64,000 nucleotides of DNA from Bacillota bacterium (GTDB lineage: Bacteria; Bacillota; Clostridia; Christensenellales; Christensenellaceae). Position numbers and translations under genes: made by a program. The stretch lies in NCBI GenBank assembly GCA_023408315.1, contig JAEYKI010000013.1, positions 1 through 64,000 on the forward strand. Direction: 5' to 3'. Positions 34,945-43,164 of this stretch are shown here, one piece after another. Within the stretch, counting starts at the first letter, position 1, and every line of letters starts with the position of its first letter. The notes under the pieces are model-generated. The model ran no database searches, was not told where the DNA came from, and was given only the letters and a program-made list of their open reading frames with translations.

Positions 34945-37900
34945 TTACCGTTCCCAATCATCCCCCCTCTGTTGTTCGCGCGGCTCTGCTTCGGGTATTT
35001 CGTCTTCTTCCTGCAGCACAACCGGCTTATCCGGCTTGTCCAGGCTCAGTTCGATATTCAGGGCGGCTACCTGCTCCAATTTTCCGGTCAATTCCTGTTC
35101 ATATGGAAAAGGCTTCGCTTTTTCAACAACCGCGTCCTCCACCTCCCTGGTATATTGCTGTATCCGCTCCTGCGCCTGCTCGATCCGCTCGTCCAGGCCG
35201 TGCAGGGCATTGTCCAGGCGCTGGATCAACCCTATGCCGCTTTCGCCCATCTCCACAGGATACGCGAGAGCGCCCTGCAATACCGTGTAATGCTTTTTAT
35301 GAAAAGCGTCAAAACGCATGCCAACATCAAACCCGCAGTAGGTTCCTGCCTTTATTGTCCGGTCAGGATCGGTTACTTGTTTGGCCAGCTCCCGGAGGCC
35401 GTCGCCCGCGGCGGCCTTGTCCTTATCACCAAAAGTGATCCCCTGGAGCGTCATGGAGAACGGCTGGACTTTATGGGGCGCGTAGGCGGTACGGTCATCC
35501 TTGAGCTTGCGCAGCACATCATTCTCATTTTTGATCTGCTGGGGCAGGCTGTAGCGGATCGCTTCCTCCAGCCGGTACTGCTGTGTCCTGTGCTGGTTCT
35601 TAAGCATCTGCAGCCGGACTATCTCCAAATCCAGGTTCATCTTATCCTTTATTTTCGGGTTGCCGCTTGCTATGGCCTTAACCTCCGCATAGGAAAGCGT
35701 ATCCTGGTCTATATCGTCCATCCGGCGTGCCGGGGGCTTGTTGGTCATGATCTGGCTGATAAACCGCTGCTTATTCTCCAAAATCTGGTAATTGTAACTG
35801 TCGAATGTCCCTTCTGTTACGTAGCGGTACATCTCCACTTCATCGTTTGTATTCCCTTGCCGGAGTATCCGGCCATGCCGCTGTGTTAAATCCCGTGGCC
35901 GCCAGGGGCAGTCAAGATCATGGACAGCGTACAGCAGCCGCTGCACGTTTGTCCCGGCCCCCATCCTTGCCGTGCTGCCCATCAGGATACGGACTTTGCC
36001 GCTGCGCACCTTTCCAAAAAGGATCTCTTTTTGCATGTCGGTCTTGGCGTCATGTACAAAGGCAATCTCTTCCTCCGGAATGCCCATGGCAATCAGCTTG
36101 TTCTTTAAATCGCCATACACGTTGTATCCGCCGTTCCCGGGGGTGGACAAATCGCAAAAGATGAGCTGTGTCAGGCGTTCGTCTCTTTTTTCAAACCAAA
36201 TCCGGAAGGCCCTTTCGGCGCATGCATTTGTTTTACTGCCGGGGTCGTCCGGCAGCAGCAGATCGATCAGCCGTTGATCCAGCGCCAGCTTCCGCCCATC
36301 AATCGTAACGCTCAGCATATTGGCTACCCTGGGGTCAACCCTCCCCGCACGTATCCGCTCGGTCAGTTCCACCAGCCCGTCCACCAGCTTCACTTGCATG
36401 GCGCTGGGTTTGAGCGCAACCGTCTCCACCTTGCCGCCCTTAATGCGCGGCACCGGCAGATTGAGCATCTCAGCCGTTTGCACGTCCGCAAACTCTGCAA
36501 ACATGGCGGTCAGTTCGGGCAGGTTGTGGAACGTGGCCAGCCTGGTCTTGGTACGGTATCCCTTGCCCGAAGGCGCAAGCTCCAGCACGGTACGCGTATC
36601 GGCGTATACACTCACCCAGGAATCAAAATGTTCCAGCCCCCGGGCGCATAAATCTCCATACTGCAAATACCGCTGCAAGGTGTACATCTCGGACAGGGTG
36701 TTGCTGATGGGCGTACCTGTCGCGAAGGTGACGCCGCGCCCGCCGGTGATCTTGTCAATATATTTTCCTTTCATGTACAAGTCGCTTGCCCGCTGGCTCT
36801 CGGCCTGGCCGATGCCAGCCACATTCCGCATCTTGGTTTGAACAAGCAAATTTTTAAACTCATCGCTTTCGTCAATCATAATCCGGTCAATGCCCAGCTG
36901 CTCAAAGTCAATGACGTTATCCTTCCGGGCCGTATCGTTCAATTTTTCAAGCTTTAAAGACAGGCTTTTACGCGTGCGCTCCATCTGTTTGATTGTCCAG
37001 TTTTCGGCCCGCTCCTGTTTCGCTTCCGATATGCCGTCCATCAGGTCGTTCACCTGATCCTGCATAAACGCGCGCTGCCACTCAATAGACATTGGTATCT
37101 TGAGAAGCTGCGAATGTCCCATGATGACCGCGTCAAAATCGCCGGTGGCAATCCGGGCGCAGAAGGTTTTGCGCCGGTGCGTCTCAAAATCCCGCTCGGT
37201 GGCCACCAGGATATTGGCGGCAGGGTACAACCGCAGATACTCCGCCGCCCACTGGCCGGTCAGGTGGTTTGGAACCGCAATCAGGGTTTTCTGCGTCAGG
37301 CCGATGCGCTTGGCCTCCTGCGCCGCCGCTACCATCGTGAAGGTCTTGCCCGCCCCCACTTCGTGGGCCAGCAGGGTATTTCCCCCGTACAGGATGCGCG
37401 CAACGGCGTTCTGCTGGTGTTTCCGGAGCGCAAGTTCCGGGTTCATCCCCGCAAACGCGATATGCGAGCCGTCGTAGCTCCGGGGCCGTATGTTGTTAAA
37501 CATGTCGTTGTACTTGCGTACCAGGCGCTCGCGGCGCTGCGCGTCCTCCCATATCCAGTCTTTAAACGCATTCTGGATCACGGTTTGCTTTTGCTGGGCG
37601 GCTATTGTCTCCTCCTGGTTTAATACCCGGCGTTCTTTGCCGTCCGGGTCCCGGACGAGGTCATAGACCTGGGATGTGCGCAGGTTCAGGCTGTCATCAA
37701 TAATTTCAAGTGCAGACATCCTGCGGGTTCCGTAGGTTTCCGTGGCGCGGATATTGCCGTACACATGCCCTTTGCCCTCAACCCTCCAGTTGCCCGATTG
37801 CCTGGAATAACGGACGTTGATATATGGCTGCGCGCCCGGCCCGGGCTGCAGGAGGTGCGTCACAAAATCATCGATGTCGTCCGGCTCAATCCATGTACTT

Positions 37901-40900
37901 CCCAGCCGGACTTCAATATCCACCGCCTCCAGGTCCTCGGGCTGCACTTTGGCAAGCTCGTCCACATTAACCTGGTACTCCGGATGTCCTTCCGCCGCGC
38001 TCCTTGCTGCGATCAGCTTCTGGCGCACGTTCCCGGACAGATATTCGCCAGCGGTTTCCCAACCTGCATAGCGGTCCTGCAGGTCTGATAACGGGTTCTT
38101 GTATATCACACCCTGCAACCCGGCAATAACGTCATCCGGCGTTCCGCCGCACAGACCGGCCATAAACGCAATGTCCACCTGCGCCTTTTCGGCCAGGGAT
38201 ACGGCCAGGGCTTCCGCTGGCGTATCCACATGGGTAATGGGCCGGTAGGGCCGCACCGTGCGCTTGGTGAATATCTCGGCTTTTGTTGCGTTCTTTTTTT
38301 CCTCATCCAGGACTTCCAGGGAACAAAGCAGCGGATAGGACGCGTCCTTATCAAACGCCAGCTTGCTGCCCCTGCCGTTCAGCATGCCGTACTTCCCGGT
38401 ATAATCGTCATACAGGCTGTTCAGGCGGCGCTGGAGGCCCTCAATGGTTTCGTCCGGCAGGTCGTGCAGCTGGGCGTCGATCAGTTCACGGGTGCAGTCC
38501 CGCAACTGGATCATCCCCAGAATACGGCTGCGTACCGTCCCCTCAATCTTGACACGGTTCATCCGGCTTCCTTCACGGAAGTACAGGATATCCTTCTTCA
38601 AGGTATAACTGTAATTCCGTACGCTGGGATCCGCGGGGATGTAATCGGCTTTATCTGCTTCCTCCGCTTCCATAGAGGTTTCAAACCGGCCGATCTCCCC
38701 CTGTATATTTCGGGTTGCTTCCCGCAGCTGCGCTGCCAGATCAGCGCCGGGGATGGACAGCAGCGTTGTATCCTTACCGTTGCCAAACATCCGGTCATCG
38801 AACGCCATTGTACCCAGCAGCATTTCCGGGTGTTCCAGATAATAATGGTTTAAGGGGATGCCGTCGTCTGTCTGCTCCACATACACCCATTCAGGCAGAG
38901 TGGCCACGGGTTCCTCTCTTTTTTTCAAAAACAGGATATCCGTTGTAACTTCCGTTCCGGCGTTGGCCAGAAACGCATTGCATGGGAGCCGCATAGCCCC
39001 CAGCAGCTCGGCCCGCTGCACGATGAGCTTACGCACTTCCGGATTCGCTTTGTCCAAAGTTCCTTTAGAAGTAACAAATGCTACGATTCCGCCCGGGCGG
39101 ACCTTATCTAGTGTTTTTAGGAAAAAGTAATCGTGAATCAGCAGATTGTATTTATCGTACCGTTTGTCCGCAACCTTGTACGAACCAAAGGGGACGTTTC
39201 CGACGGCTACATCAAAGGTGTTATCCTCAAAATCCGTGCTTTCAAAGCCGCATACCCGGATATCGGCGTCCGGGTACAGTTGCTTTGCAATCCTGCCGGT
39301 GATGCTGTCCAGCTCCACGCCGTACAACCGGCTTTCGGCCATGCTGTCCGGCAGCAGGCCCATAAAGTTGCCCACGCCGCAGGCGGGCTCCAGGATGTTA
39401 CCGGTACTGAAACCCATGTTCCCTACCGTCTCATAGATGGCGCGGATGACCGTGGGGCTTGTATAATGGGCATTGAGCGTGGACGCGCGCGCCAGGCCGT
39501 ATTCTTCCCCGGTCAGCAGCTCCTTCAGCTCTGCGTATTCTTTAGCCCAGGAAGCATTGTCCGGATCAAACGCCTGGGGGATGCCGCCCCACCCGGCGTA
39601 GCGCGCCAGAACGTCCTGTTCCTCCCGGGTTGCCTGCCGGTTACCGGCTTCAATCTCTTTCACCAGCCGGATGGCGTCTATATTCTGCCGGTACTTTGTT
39701 TTCGCTCCGCCCTGGCCCAGATTGTCGTCCGTGATCCGGTAATTCCCCGGGCTGGCAAGTGCTTCGGTTGGTTTGGAAGAAACAAAAGAAGCAGGTTGAT
39801 TTCCCGCTTCCTCCCTTTCGTATTCCGGCAACAGCCCCGGCTCCTCGCCGTTCAGATACCGGTTCTGCGCGATAAGCTCCGTCAGGCGTTTATGCACGTT
39901 TATCCAGGACACCGCAATCTCATTTTCAAACCCATAATTCCTGAACCGCAGGCCCTTTGCGCTATAATCCACAAAACCGCTATGTCCATTCAGATAGGTA
40001 TGGGAATGCCCTTCGATACCGTATTCTTTTTTTAAAAAGCTGACCGCATCTTTGGTCTCCATCGGGGCCTTATAATACTCCTGTATACGGTACTTACGAT
40101 TATGAACCCCGTTACCCCGTGTCAGCTCCGCGTCAATCTCGTCCTGCCCCAAAGAAAAAGCAGAGGTTTTTATTTCCTCTGCTTCCTGTGGTTCTTTTAT
40201 ACTTTTTGGGAGTTCCCCGGGCGTTACTTCCCGTAAACGATCTCCCGGATCACGATCTCGTCCGCCATGTCGTTGATCATGTAATTGTACTGGACGTTCG
40301 CCATGAAGTCCGTCTTCTCCGGCGGCTGGTGTTCCCCTCGCAGCTGTTCCATCACCGTGTCCTTCATCTCCTGCGCCTGGTTCTCGATCTCCAGGCAATG
40401 CTGCATCAGCTTCTGCTGTGTGAAAAGCGAGTTGTATCTGACCGGAAAATTCTCTTTCAGGTACTGACGCCGCATCAATCCGAATTTGGTCAGGTTGATG
40501 TTGCGCTCCGTCTCCGATCCCTCCAGATTGGGCAGCAGCACGTCCCCTTCCTGCCTGTAGGTGATCTCGTCCATGATGTTCATTTGCTGTTCTCCTTTCC
40601 TTTTGAGCCCGTTTTATTTCCGTTTCTATACTGATTAATACATCTTTTGATATTTCATTGGTTGCGGTGGCCAGCGTTTCTATGGTTGATTTTGAATTAA
40701 AGTACATCAGGTATTCAAAGTCCCATTCCAGCTCTTCCTGCAGGCCGCAGCGGGACAAAGCTGTGTATACGGCGCTTTCCCGAACAGTTCCGGCAAAGGC
40801 AGCCCTAAGCTCGTTGTCCTGCATATCTATGAGCAGGCTGTCCTCGCCGATGGAAAGTTCTTTGTAATATCCATCATACAGTTCATTGGTACTGGTTTCA

Positions 40901-41328
40901 ATAATATTGGCCAGGTTTTTTACCAGCGGCAAGCGTTCATTTCCTTTTTCAAAAACCTGCTTCGCCGCCCATGCCTCCAATACCGCCTGATTATTCTCAT
41001 CCAGCGTCCATATCCGTGGATAGGTCTTTGCTTCGCCCACGGTGTCAGCCACGTCAAAGAGATACCGGATATCCCCATGCTGCCCGTTGTTAAATACCGC
41101 AATCCCCTTTGATCCGGCGCGTATTCTCCGGCCAAGCCGGTTCCACAGCGCCAGGCCCGCGCAGGCTTTTGCATTGGGGCGCTGCGCATAAATCAGCGCC
41201 GCGTCTGGGAAACTGTACTTGTACAGACGCGCTGCCGTATCCAAAAAACTCATCCACCTGTACGGATCACGGGTCAGGTTGGATACCGTACTGTTGTACA
41301 ATGATTCTAAGCTGATGATTCCTGCCAT
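34945..41328 (-). CDS. Giant ArdC/N6-methylase/SNF2 helicase protein, interrupted in place by tnpV
   Basis: A 2,127-codon open frame. Residues 1-245 are an ArdC/LtrC-like ssDNA-binding region (FPDAALIYAQRPNAKACAGL, RIRAGSKGIAVFNNGQHGD). Residues ~250-365 are read out of frame through a nested tnpV gene and are Gly/His/Arg/Asp-rich nonsense. Then come an adenine methylase-like domain (NILEPACGVGNFMGLLPD; NVPF near 713) and an SF2/SNF2 helicase: LAHEVGAGKT near 1320, IDESDEFKN near 1488, TGTPISNTLSEMYTL and QRHGRILRQGN near 1819. A coiled-coil tail ends in DDWER. Such proteins are hallmarks of Tn1549-like elements and are thought to protect or process element DNA. A tnpV insertion of length divisible by three has left the frame open; whether full-length protein is made is unclear. 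Confidence 0.85.
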   Translation of the reverse strand: MAGIISLESLYNSTVSNLTRDPYRWMSFLDTAARLYKYSFPDAALIYAQRPNAKACAGLALWNRLGRRIRAGSKGIAVFNNGQHGDIRYLFDVADTVGEAKTYPRIWTLDENNQAVLEAWAAKQVFEKGNERLPLVKNLANIIETSTNELYDGYYKELSIGEDSLLIDMQDNELRAAFAGTVRESAVYTALSRCGLQEELEWDFEYLMYFNSKSTIETLATATNEISKDVLISIETEIKRAQKERRTANEHHGRDHLQAGRGRAAAQSGGIGDGAQHQPDQIRIDAASVPEREFSGQIQLAFHTAEADAALPGDREPGAGDEGHGDGTAARGTPAAGEDGLHGERPVQLHDQRHGGRDRDPGDRLREVTPGELPKSIKEPQEAEEIKTSAFSLGQDEIDAELTRGNGVHNRKYRIQEYYKAPMETKDAVSFLKKEYGIEGHSHTYLNGHSGFVDYSAKGLRFRNYGFENEIAVSWINVHKRLTELIAQNRYLNGEEPGLLPEYEREEAGNQPASFVSSKPTEALASPGNYRITDDNLGQGGAKTKYRQNIDAIRLVKEIEAGNRQATREEQDVLARYAGWGGIPQAFDPDNASWAKEYAELKELLTGEEYGLARASTLNAHYTSPTVIRAIYETVGNMGFSTGNILEPACGVGNFMGLLPDSMAESRLYGVELDSITGRIAKQLYPDADIRVCGFESTDFEDNTFDVAVGNVPFGSYKVADKRYDKYNLLIHDYFFLKTLDKVRPGGIVAFVTSKGTLDKANPEVRKLIVQRAELLGAMRLPCNAFLANAGTEVTTDILFLKKREEPVATLPEWVYVEQTDDGIPLNHYYLEHPEMLLGTMAFDDRMFGNGKDTTLLSIPGADLAAQLREATRNIQGEIGRFETSMEAEEADKADYIPADPSVRNYSYTLKKDILYFREGSRMNRVKIEGTVRSRILGMIQLRDCTRELIDAQLHDLPDETIEGLQRRLNSLYDDYTGKYGMLNGRGSKLAFDKDASYPLLCSLEVLDEEKKNATKAEIFTKRTVRPYRPITHVDTPAEALAVSLAEKAQVDIAFMAGLCGGTPDDVIAGLQGVIYKNPLSDLQDRYAGWETAGEYLSGNVRQKLIAARSAAEGHPEYQVNVDELAKVQPEDLEAVDIEVRLGSTWIEPDDIDDFVTHLLQPGPGAQPYINVRYSRQSGNWRVEGKGHVYGNIRATETYGTRRMSALEIIDDSLNLRTSQVYDLVRDPDGKERRVLNQEETIAAQQKQTVIQNAFKDWIWEDAQRRERLVRKYNDMFNNIRPRSYDGSHIAFAGMNPELALRKHQQNAVARILYGGNTLLAHEVGAGKTFTMVAAAQEAKRIGLTQKTLIAVPNHLTGQWAAEYLRLYPAANILVATERDFETHRRKTFCARIATGDFDAVIMGHSQLLKIPMSIEWQRAFMQDQVNDLMDGISEAKQERAENWTIKQMERTRKSLSLKLEKLNDTARKDNVIDFEQLGIDRIMIDESDEFKNLLVQTKMRNVAGIGQAESQRASDLYMKGKYIDKITGGRGVTFATGTPISNTLSEMYTLQRYLQYGDLCARGLEHFDSWVSVYADTRTVLELAPSGKGYRTKTRLATFHNLPELTAMFAEFADVQTAEMLNLPVPRIKGGKVETVALKPSAMQVKLVDGLVELTERIRAGRVDPRVANMLSVTIDGRKLALDQRLIDLLLPDDPGSKTNACAERAFRIWFEKRDERLTQLIFCDLSTPGNGGYNVYGDLKNKLIAMGIPEEEIAFVHDAKTDMQKEILFGKVRSGKVRILMGSTARMGAGTNVQRLLYAVHDLDCPWRPRDLTQRHGRILRQGNTNDEVEMYRYVTEGTFDSYNYQILENKQRFISQIMTNKPPARRMDDIDQDTLSYAEVKAIASGNPKIKDKMNLDLEIVRLQMLKNQHRTQQYRLEEAIRYSLPQQIKNENDVLRKLKDDRTAYAPHKVQPFSMTLQGITFGDKDKAAAGDGLRELAKQVTDPDRTIKAGTYCGFDVGMRFDAFHKKHYTVLQGALAYPVEMGESGIGLIQRLDNALHGLDERIEQAQERIQQYTREVEDAVVEKAKPFPYEQELTGKLEQVAALNIELSLDKPDKPVVLQEEDEIPEAEPREQQRGDDWER
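40152..40184 (-). terminator. Terminator-like hairpin after tnpV
   Basis: On the minus strand AAGCAGAGG and CCTCTGCTT form a nine-pair stem followed by TTTCTTT. It lies 40 bp after the tnpV stop codon but inside the giant reading frame. Transcription of the giant gene may therefore be attenuated here. Confidence 0.6.
40224..40583 (-). CDS. tnpV: TnpV family protein, nested inside the giant helicase ORF
   Basis: A 119-residue protein beginning MNIMDEITYRQEGDVLLPNL, with NLTKFGLMRRQYLKENFPV, YNSLFTQQKLMQHCLEIENQ and a tail RAEE-like segment ending IVIREIVYGK. This is the full TnpV pattern, a small protein spread with clostridial transposons whose function is not established. It has a strong AAAGGAG site eight bases before its ATG and a terminator-like hairpin after it. 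It lies in a different frame from the surrounding 2,127-codon ORF. It therefore looks like a complete cassette inserted into that gene. Confidence 0.88.
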   Translation of the reverse strand: MNIMDEITYRQEGDVLLPNLEGSETERNINLTKFGLMRRQYLKENFPVRYNSLFTQQKLMQHCLEIENQAQEMKDTVMEQLRGEHQPPEKTDFMANVQYNYMINDMADEIVIREIVYGK

Positions 41329-41369
41329 TTTGTTCTCCTTTGATGCTTTTTTGTATAAAAAATCGAACT

Positions 41370-41507
41370 TTAGAATTTTAAAAACAAGACAATTATTATA
41401 GCCCCGGCTATTACGCCTGCAATAAAAGATGTAGGAACAAAACTTACAATGTACAGGTTGTTTTTAAATAAATACTTTTTGAATGCATTTTTCACGTTTG
41501 CCAACAT
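41370..41507 (-). CDS. Small single-pass membrane protein (45 residues)
   Basis: GGAAAGG lies seven bases before an ATG that opens MLANVKNAFKKYLFKNNLY, followed by a hydrophobic helix (FIAGVIAGAIIIVLF) and a LKF end. A basic amphipathic N-terminus with one membrane helix is typical of small accessory proteins of conjugative elements and of peptide toxins. No family is recognised. It lies upstream of the giant ORF on the same strand. Confidence 0.55.
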   Translation of the reverse strand: MLANVKNAFKKYLFKNNLYIVSFVPTSFIAGVIAGAIIIVLFLKF

Positions 41508-41556
41508 TTTAAATCCTTTCCGCTATAAGCCCTTTAATCTAGCTTTGCTAATAACC

Positions 41557-41625
41557 TTGTACCTGAAATGATTGTACAAACCAGGTACAAGGTTTGATTG
41601 TTTTTGATGTACCTGCCGGGTACAT
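41557..41625. repeat. TGTACC/GGTACA palindromes next to the yodL-like remnant
   Basis: TTGTACC to GGTACAA (41557-41590) with a TTGTACAAACC centre, and a perfect-armed ATGTACCTGCCGGGTACAT (41607-41625). Same order and spacing as 42131-42202, so it was duplicated together with the adjacent gene end. Confidence 0.8.
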
Positions 41626-41755
41626 CAGCGTTCCATTTTACCCGCCGCGCTGGCGTTTACCTGCGGCATCATGTTCTCGGGCAGCTCTTTTAGCTTGTCC
41701 TTGCTTCTGAGCGTATCGGTTATATCCACAAACACAAGGCTATCTACTAATGCAA
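41625..41755 (-). pseudogene. Duplicated 3' end of the YodL-domain gene
   Basis: On the minus strand it encodes VDSLVFVDITDTLRSKDKLK and ends AGKMER-stop. It is a diverged copy of the last 42 codons of the gene at 42202-42870 (VDSFGFVDVTDTLRSKDKLM, AGEMER). There is no start. The MER end is conserved despite changes before it. Confidence 0.85.
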
Positions 41756-41788
41756 TTTAAAAAACATATGTCTTTTATGGTTAGCCGT

Positions 41789-42061
41789 TTAAAAAAAGTT
41801 CATTTGTACGTCACGTTCACGCCCAATCACCTCAAGACACTTGCCTTCGCATAGGACTTGACCTGTTTGGGCTATTTCAATCGTATTCAGATAACCAAAA
41901 CCACCTCCGGATTGCTCATAAACCACAGTCCACCGCCGCCCATGCTCGGGTAGCTCATATGGCCCACTGAACGAATGTACAACGCCGCCCGTGTTATAAT
42001 GCGTTCGGATTCTGCAGCCCACTAAACCAACTAATATGTTTCTTTCCAGTTCAATACTCAT
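41789..42061 (-). CDS. Small element protein of unknown function
   Basis: A 90-residue protein from the ATG at 42061, with GGGGGAAAC upstream. A longer frame to 42202 would translate palindromic repeats. It contains GLVGCRIRTHYNTGGVVHSF and YEQSGGGFGYLNTIEI and is mostly beta; no family recognised. It sits between a gene remnant and palindromic repeats in the accessory block. Confidence 0.65.
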   Translation of the reverse strand: MSIELERNILVGLVGCRIRTHYNTGGVVHSFSGPYELPEHGRRWTVVYEQSGGGFGYLNTIEIAQTGQVLCEGKCLEVIGRERDVQMNFF

Positions 42062-42077
42062 AAGCGTTTCCCCCATT

Positions 42078-42202
42078 ATGTACCCAGCGTGTACAATGTA
42101 CCTGCCGGGTACATGGTTTTGCTGTTTTTTATGTACCTGAGATGTACATTGTACAAACCAGGTACATGGATGGATCCTTTTTGATGTACCTGCCGGGTAC
42201 AT
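42078..42202. repeat. TGTACC/GGTACA palindromes downstream of the YodL gene
   Basis: Units at 42078-42114, 42131-42167 and a half unit ATGTACCTGCCGGGTACAT at 42184-42202, which touches the stop codon of the next gene. The 53-bp spacing and inter-unit GGTTTTGCTGTTTTTT sequence are as in the 34659 array. Confidence 0.85.
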
Positions 42203-42870
42203 CAGCGTTCCATTTCACCCGCAACCCTGGCGTTTACCTGCGGCTTCATGTCCTCAGGCAGCTCCATCAGCTTGTCCTTGCTTCTGAGCGTATCGGTCAC
42301 ATCCACAAACCCAAAGCTATCCACGTAATACAGCCTTTGCTGTTGGTTGAGGCAGATTGCCACAATATCGCTCACCGACATAGACCGCCCCCGGTAATCC
42401 TCCGGGTGGTCAATATTAAAACGCTCGTACAGTTTGTCCAGCGTATCATCCCGTGTCAATTGGCCCCGATAAACGTGATCATAACCGGCGAGGTTGGGGT
42501 TTTTTCCTTCATCGCCCAAATCACTGTAATTTAAAAAACGGATATCGTGGTAATCTTCTCCGTTTTTAACCTGATAGATGTCGTATACACCAAAATACGT
42601 TTTTCCGGTCCACCCTACACGGTTGAAATCTTTTTCGCGCATGCCAAAGCTGCCGCCACGCCTTTTGTGTTCATGGATTTGTTCAGGGCTTTCTGCCAGT
42701 CCGTTTGTGCCGTCCGGATATAGCAGCCATACCATGCGGTCCCCGGGGAAATAATAATCCGCAGCGAAATTAGGGTTTATTATCAAAAACCCATCATAAT
42801 CATATTTGCTGTTCACTGATGAATAGTGAATCCCGCCTTCGTCACTGAAAATATGCTTTTGATCCATCAT
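42202..42870 (-). CDS. YodL-domain protein
   Basis: A 222-residue protein. The first part (YDGFLIINPNFAADYYFPGD, SFGMREKDFNRVGWTGKTYF) is of unknown function. Residues ~100-190 form a YodL-like domain, with DLGDEGKNPNLAGYDHVYRG, YRGRSMSVSDIVAICLNQQQ and LYYVDSFGFVDV, a frequent module in large proteins of Firmicutes mobile elements. It ends EDMKPQVNARVAGEMER. The ATG lies after an A-rich stretch without a clear ribosome binding site. A partial copy of its end lies at 41625. Confidence 0.78.
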   Translation of the reverse strand: MMDQKHIFSDEGGIHYSSVNSKYDYDGFLIINPNFAADYYFPGDRMVWLLYPDGTNGLAESPEQIHEHKRRGGSFGMREKDFNRVGWTGKTYFGVYDIYQVKNGEDYHDIRFLNYSDLGDEGKNPNLAGYDHVYRGQLTRDDTLDKLYERFNIDHPEDYRGRSMSVSDIVAICLNQQQRLYYVDSFGFVDVTDTLRSKDKLMELPEDMKPQVNARVAGEMER

Positions 42871-42891
42871 TCTTTTTTTTTCTTTGAAATA

Positions 42892-42917
42892 ATAAAAAAC
42901 ACTGCGGCTTGCAGTGC
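42892..42917 (-). terminator. Terminator after the zinc-ribbon gene
   Basis: On the minus strand GCACTGC-AAGCC-GCAGTG is followed by TTTTTTATT, about 30 bp after the stop of the gene ending at 42945. Confidence 0.75.
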
Positions 42918-42944
42918 TTAGTTATACAGGTTGGCAATATTTAT

Positions 42945-43142
42945 TTAATCTTCTATTGCCGTACACATATATTCAACGGAAATGCTTACATACATTTCTT
43001 TATGGCATTTGGGACATGTTACTGTCAAGCAATCCATATCTCCGTCCGTAGCAGTTCTACCGTCAAAGTTATTTCCGCATTGAACGCAAATACAATCATC
43101 AACGCATATTGTTTGATCTGCCGGAAACTTTATTTTCGCCAT
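42945..43142 (-). CDS. Small zinc-ribbon protein
   Basis: A 65-residue protein from the ATG at 43142, with GGAGGTTAATAGT before it. Two CxxC knuckles, ICVQCGNN and VTCPKCHKEM, should bind one zinc. It may be a nucleic-acid or protein adaptor; no specific family is recognised. It is the last gene of a set with the AcrVA2-like protein. Confidence 0.75.
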   Translation of the reverse strand: MAKIKFPADQTICVDDCICVQCGNNFDGRTATDGDMDCLTVTCPKCHKEMYVSISVEYMCTAIED

Positions 43143-43164
43143 ACTATTAACCTCCATACAAAAT

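Noticed and set aside
34676..35290. Plus-strand frames with repeated YVPGMYNVPAGYM peptides
   Set aside because: They translate the palindrome array and have no independent support.
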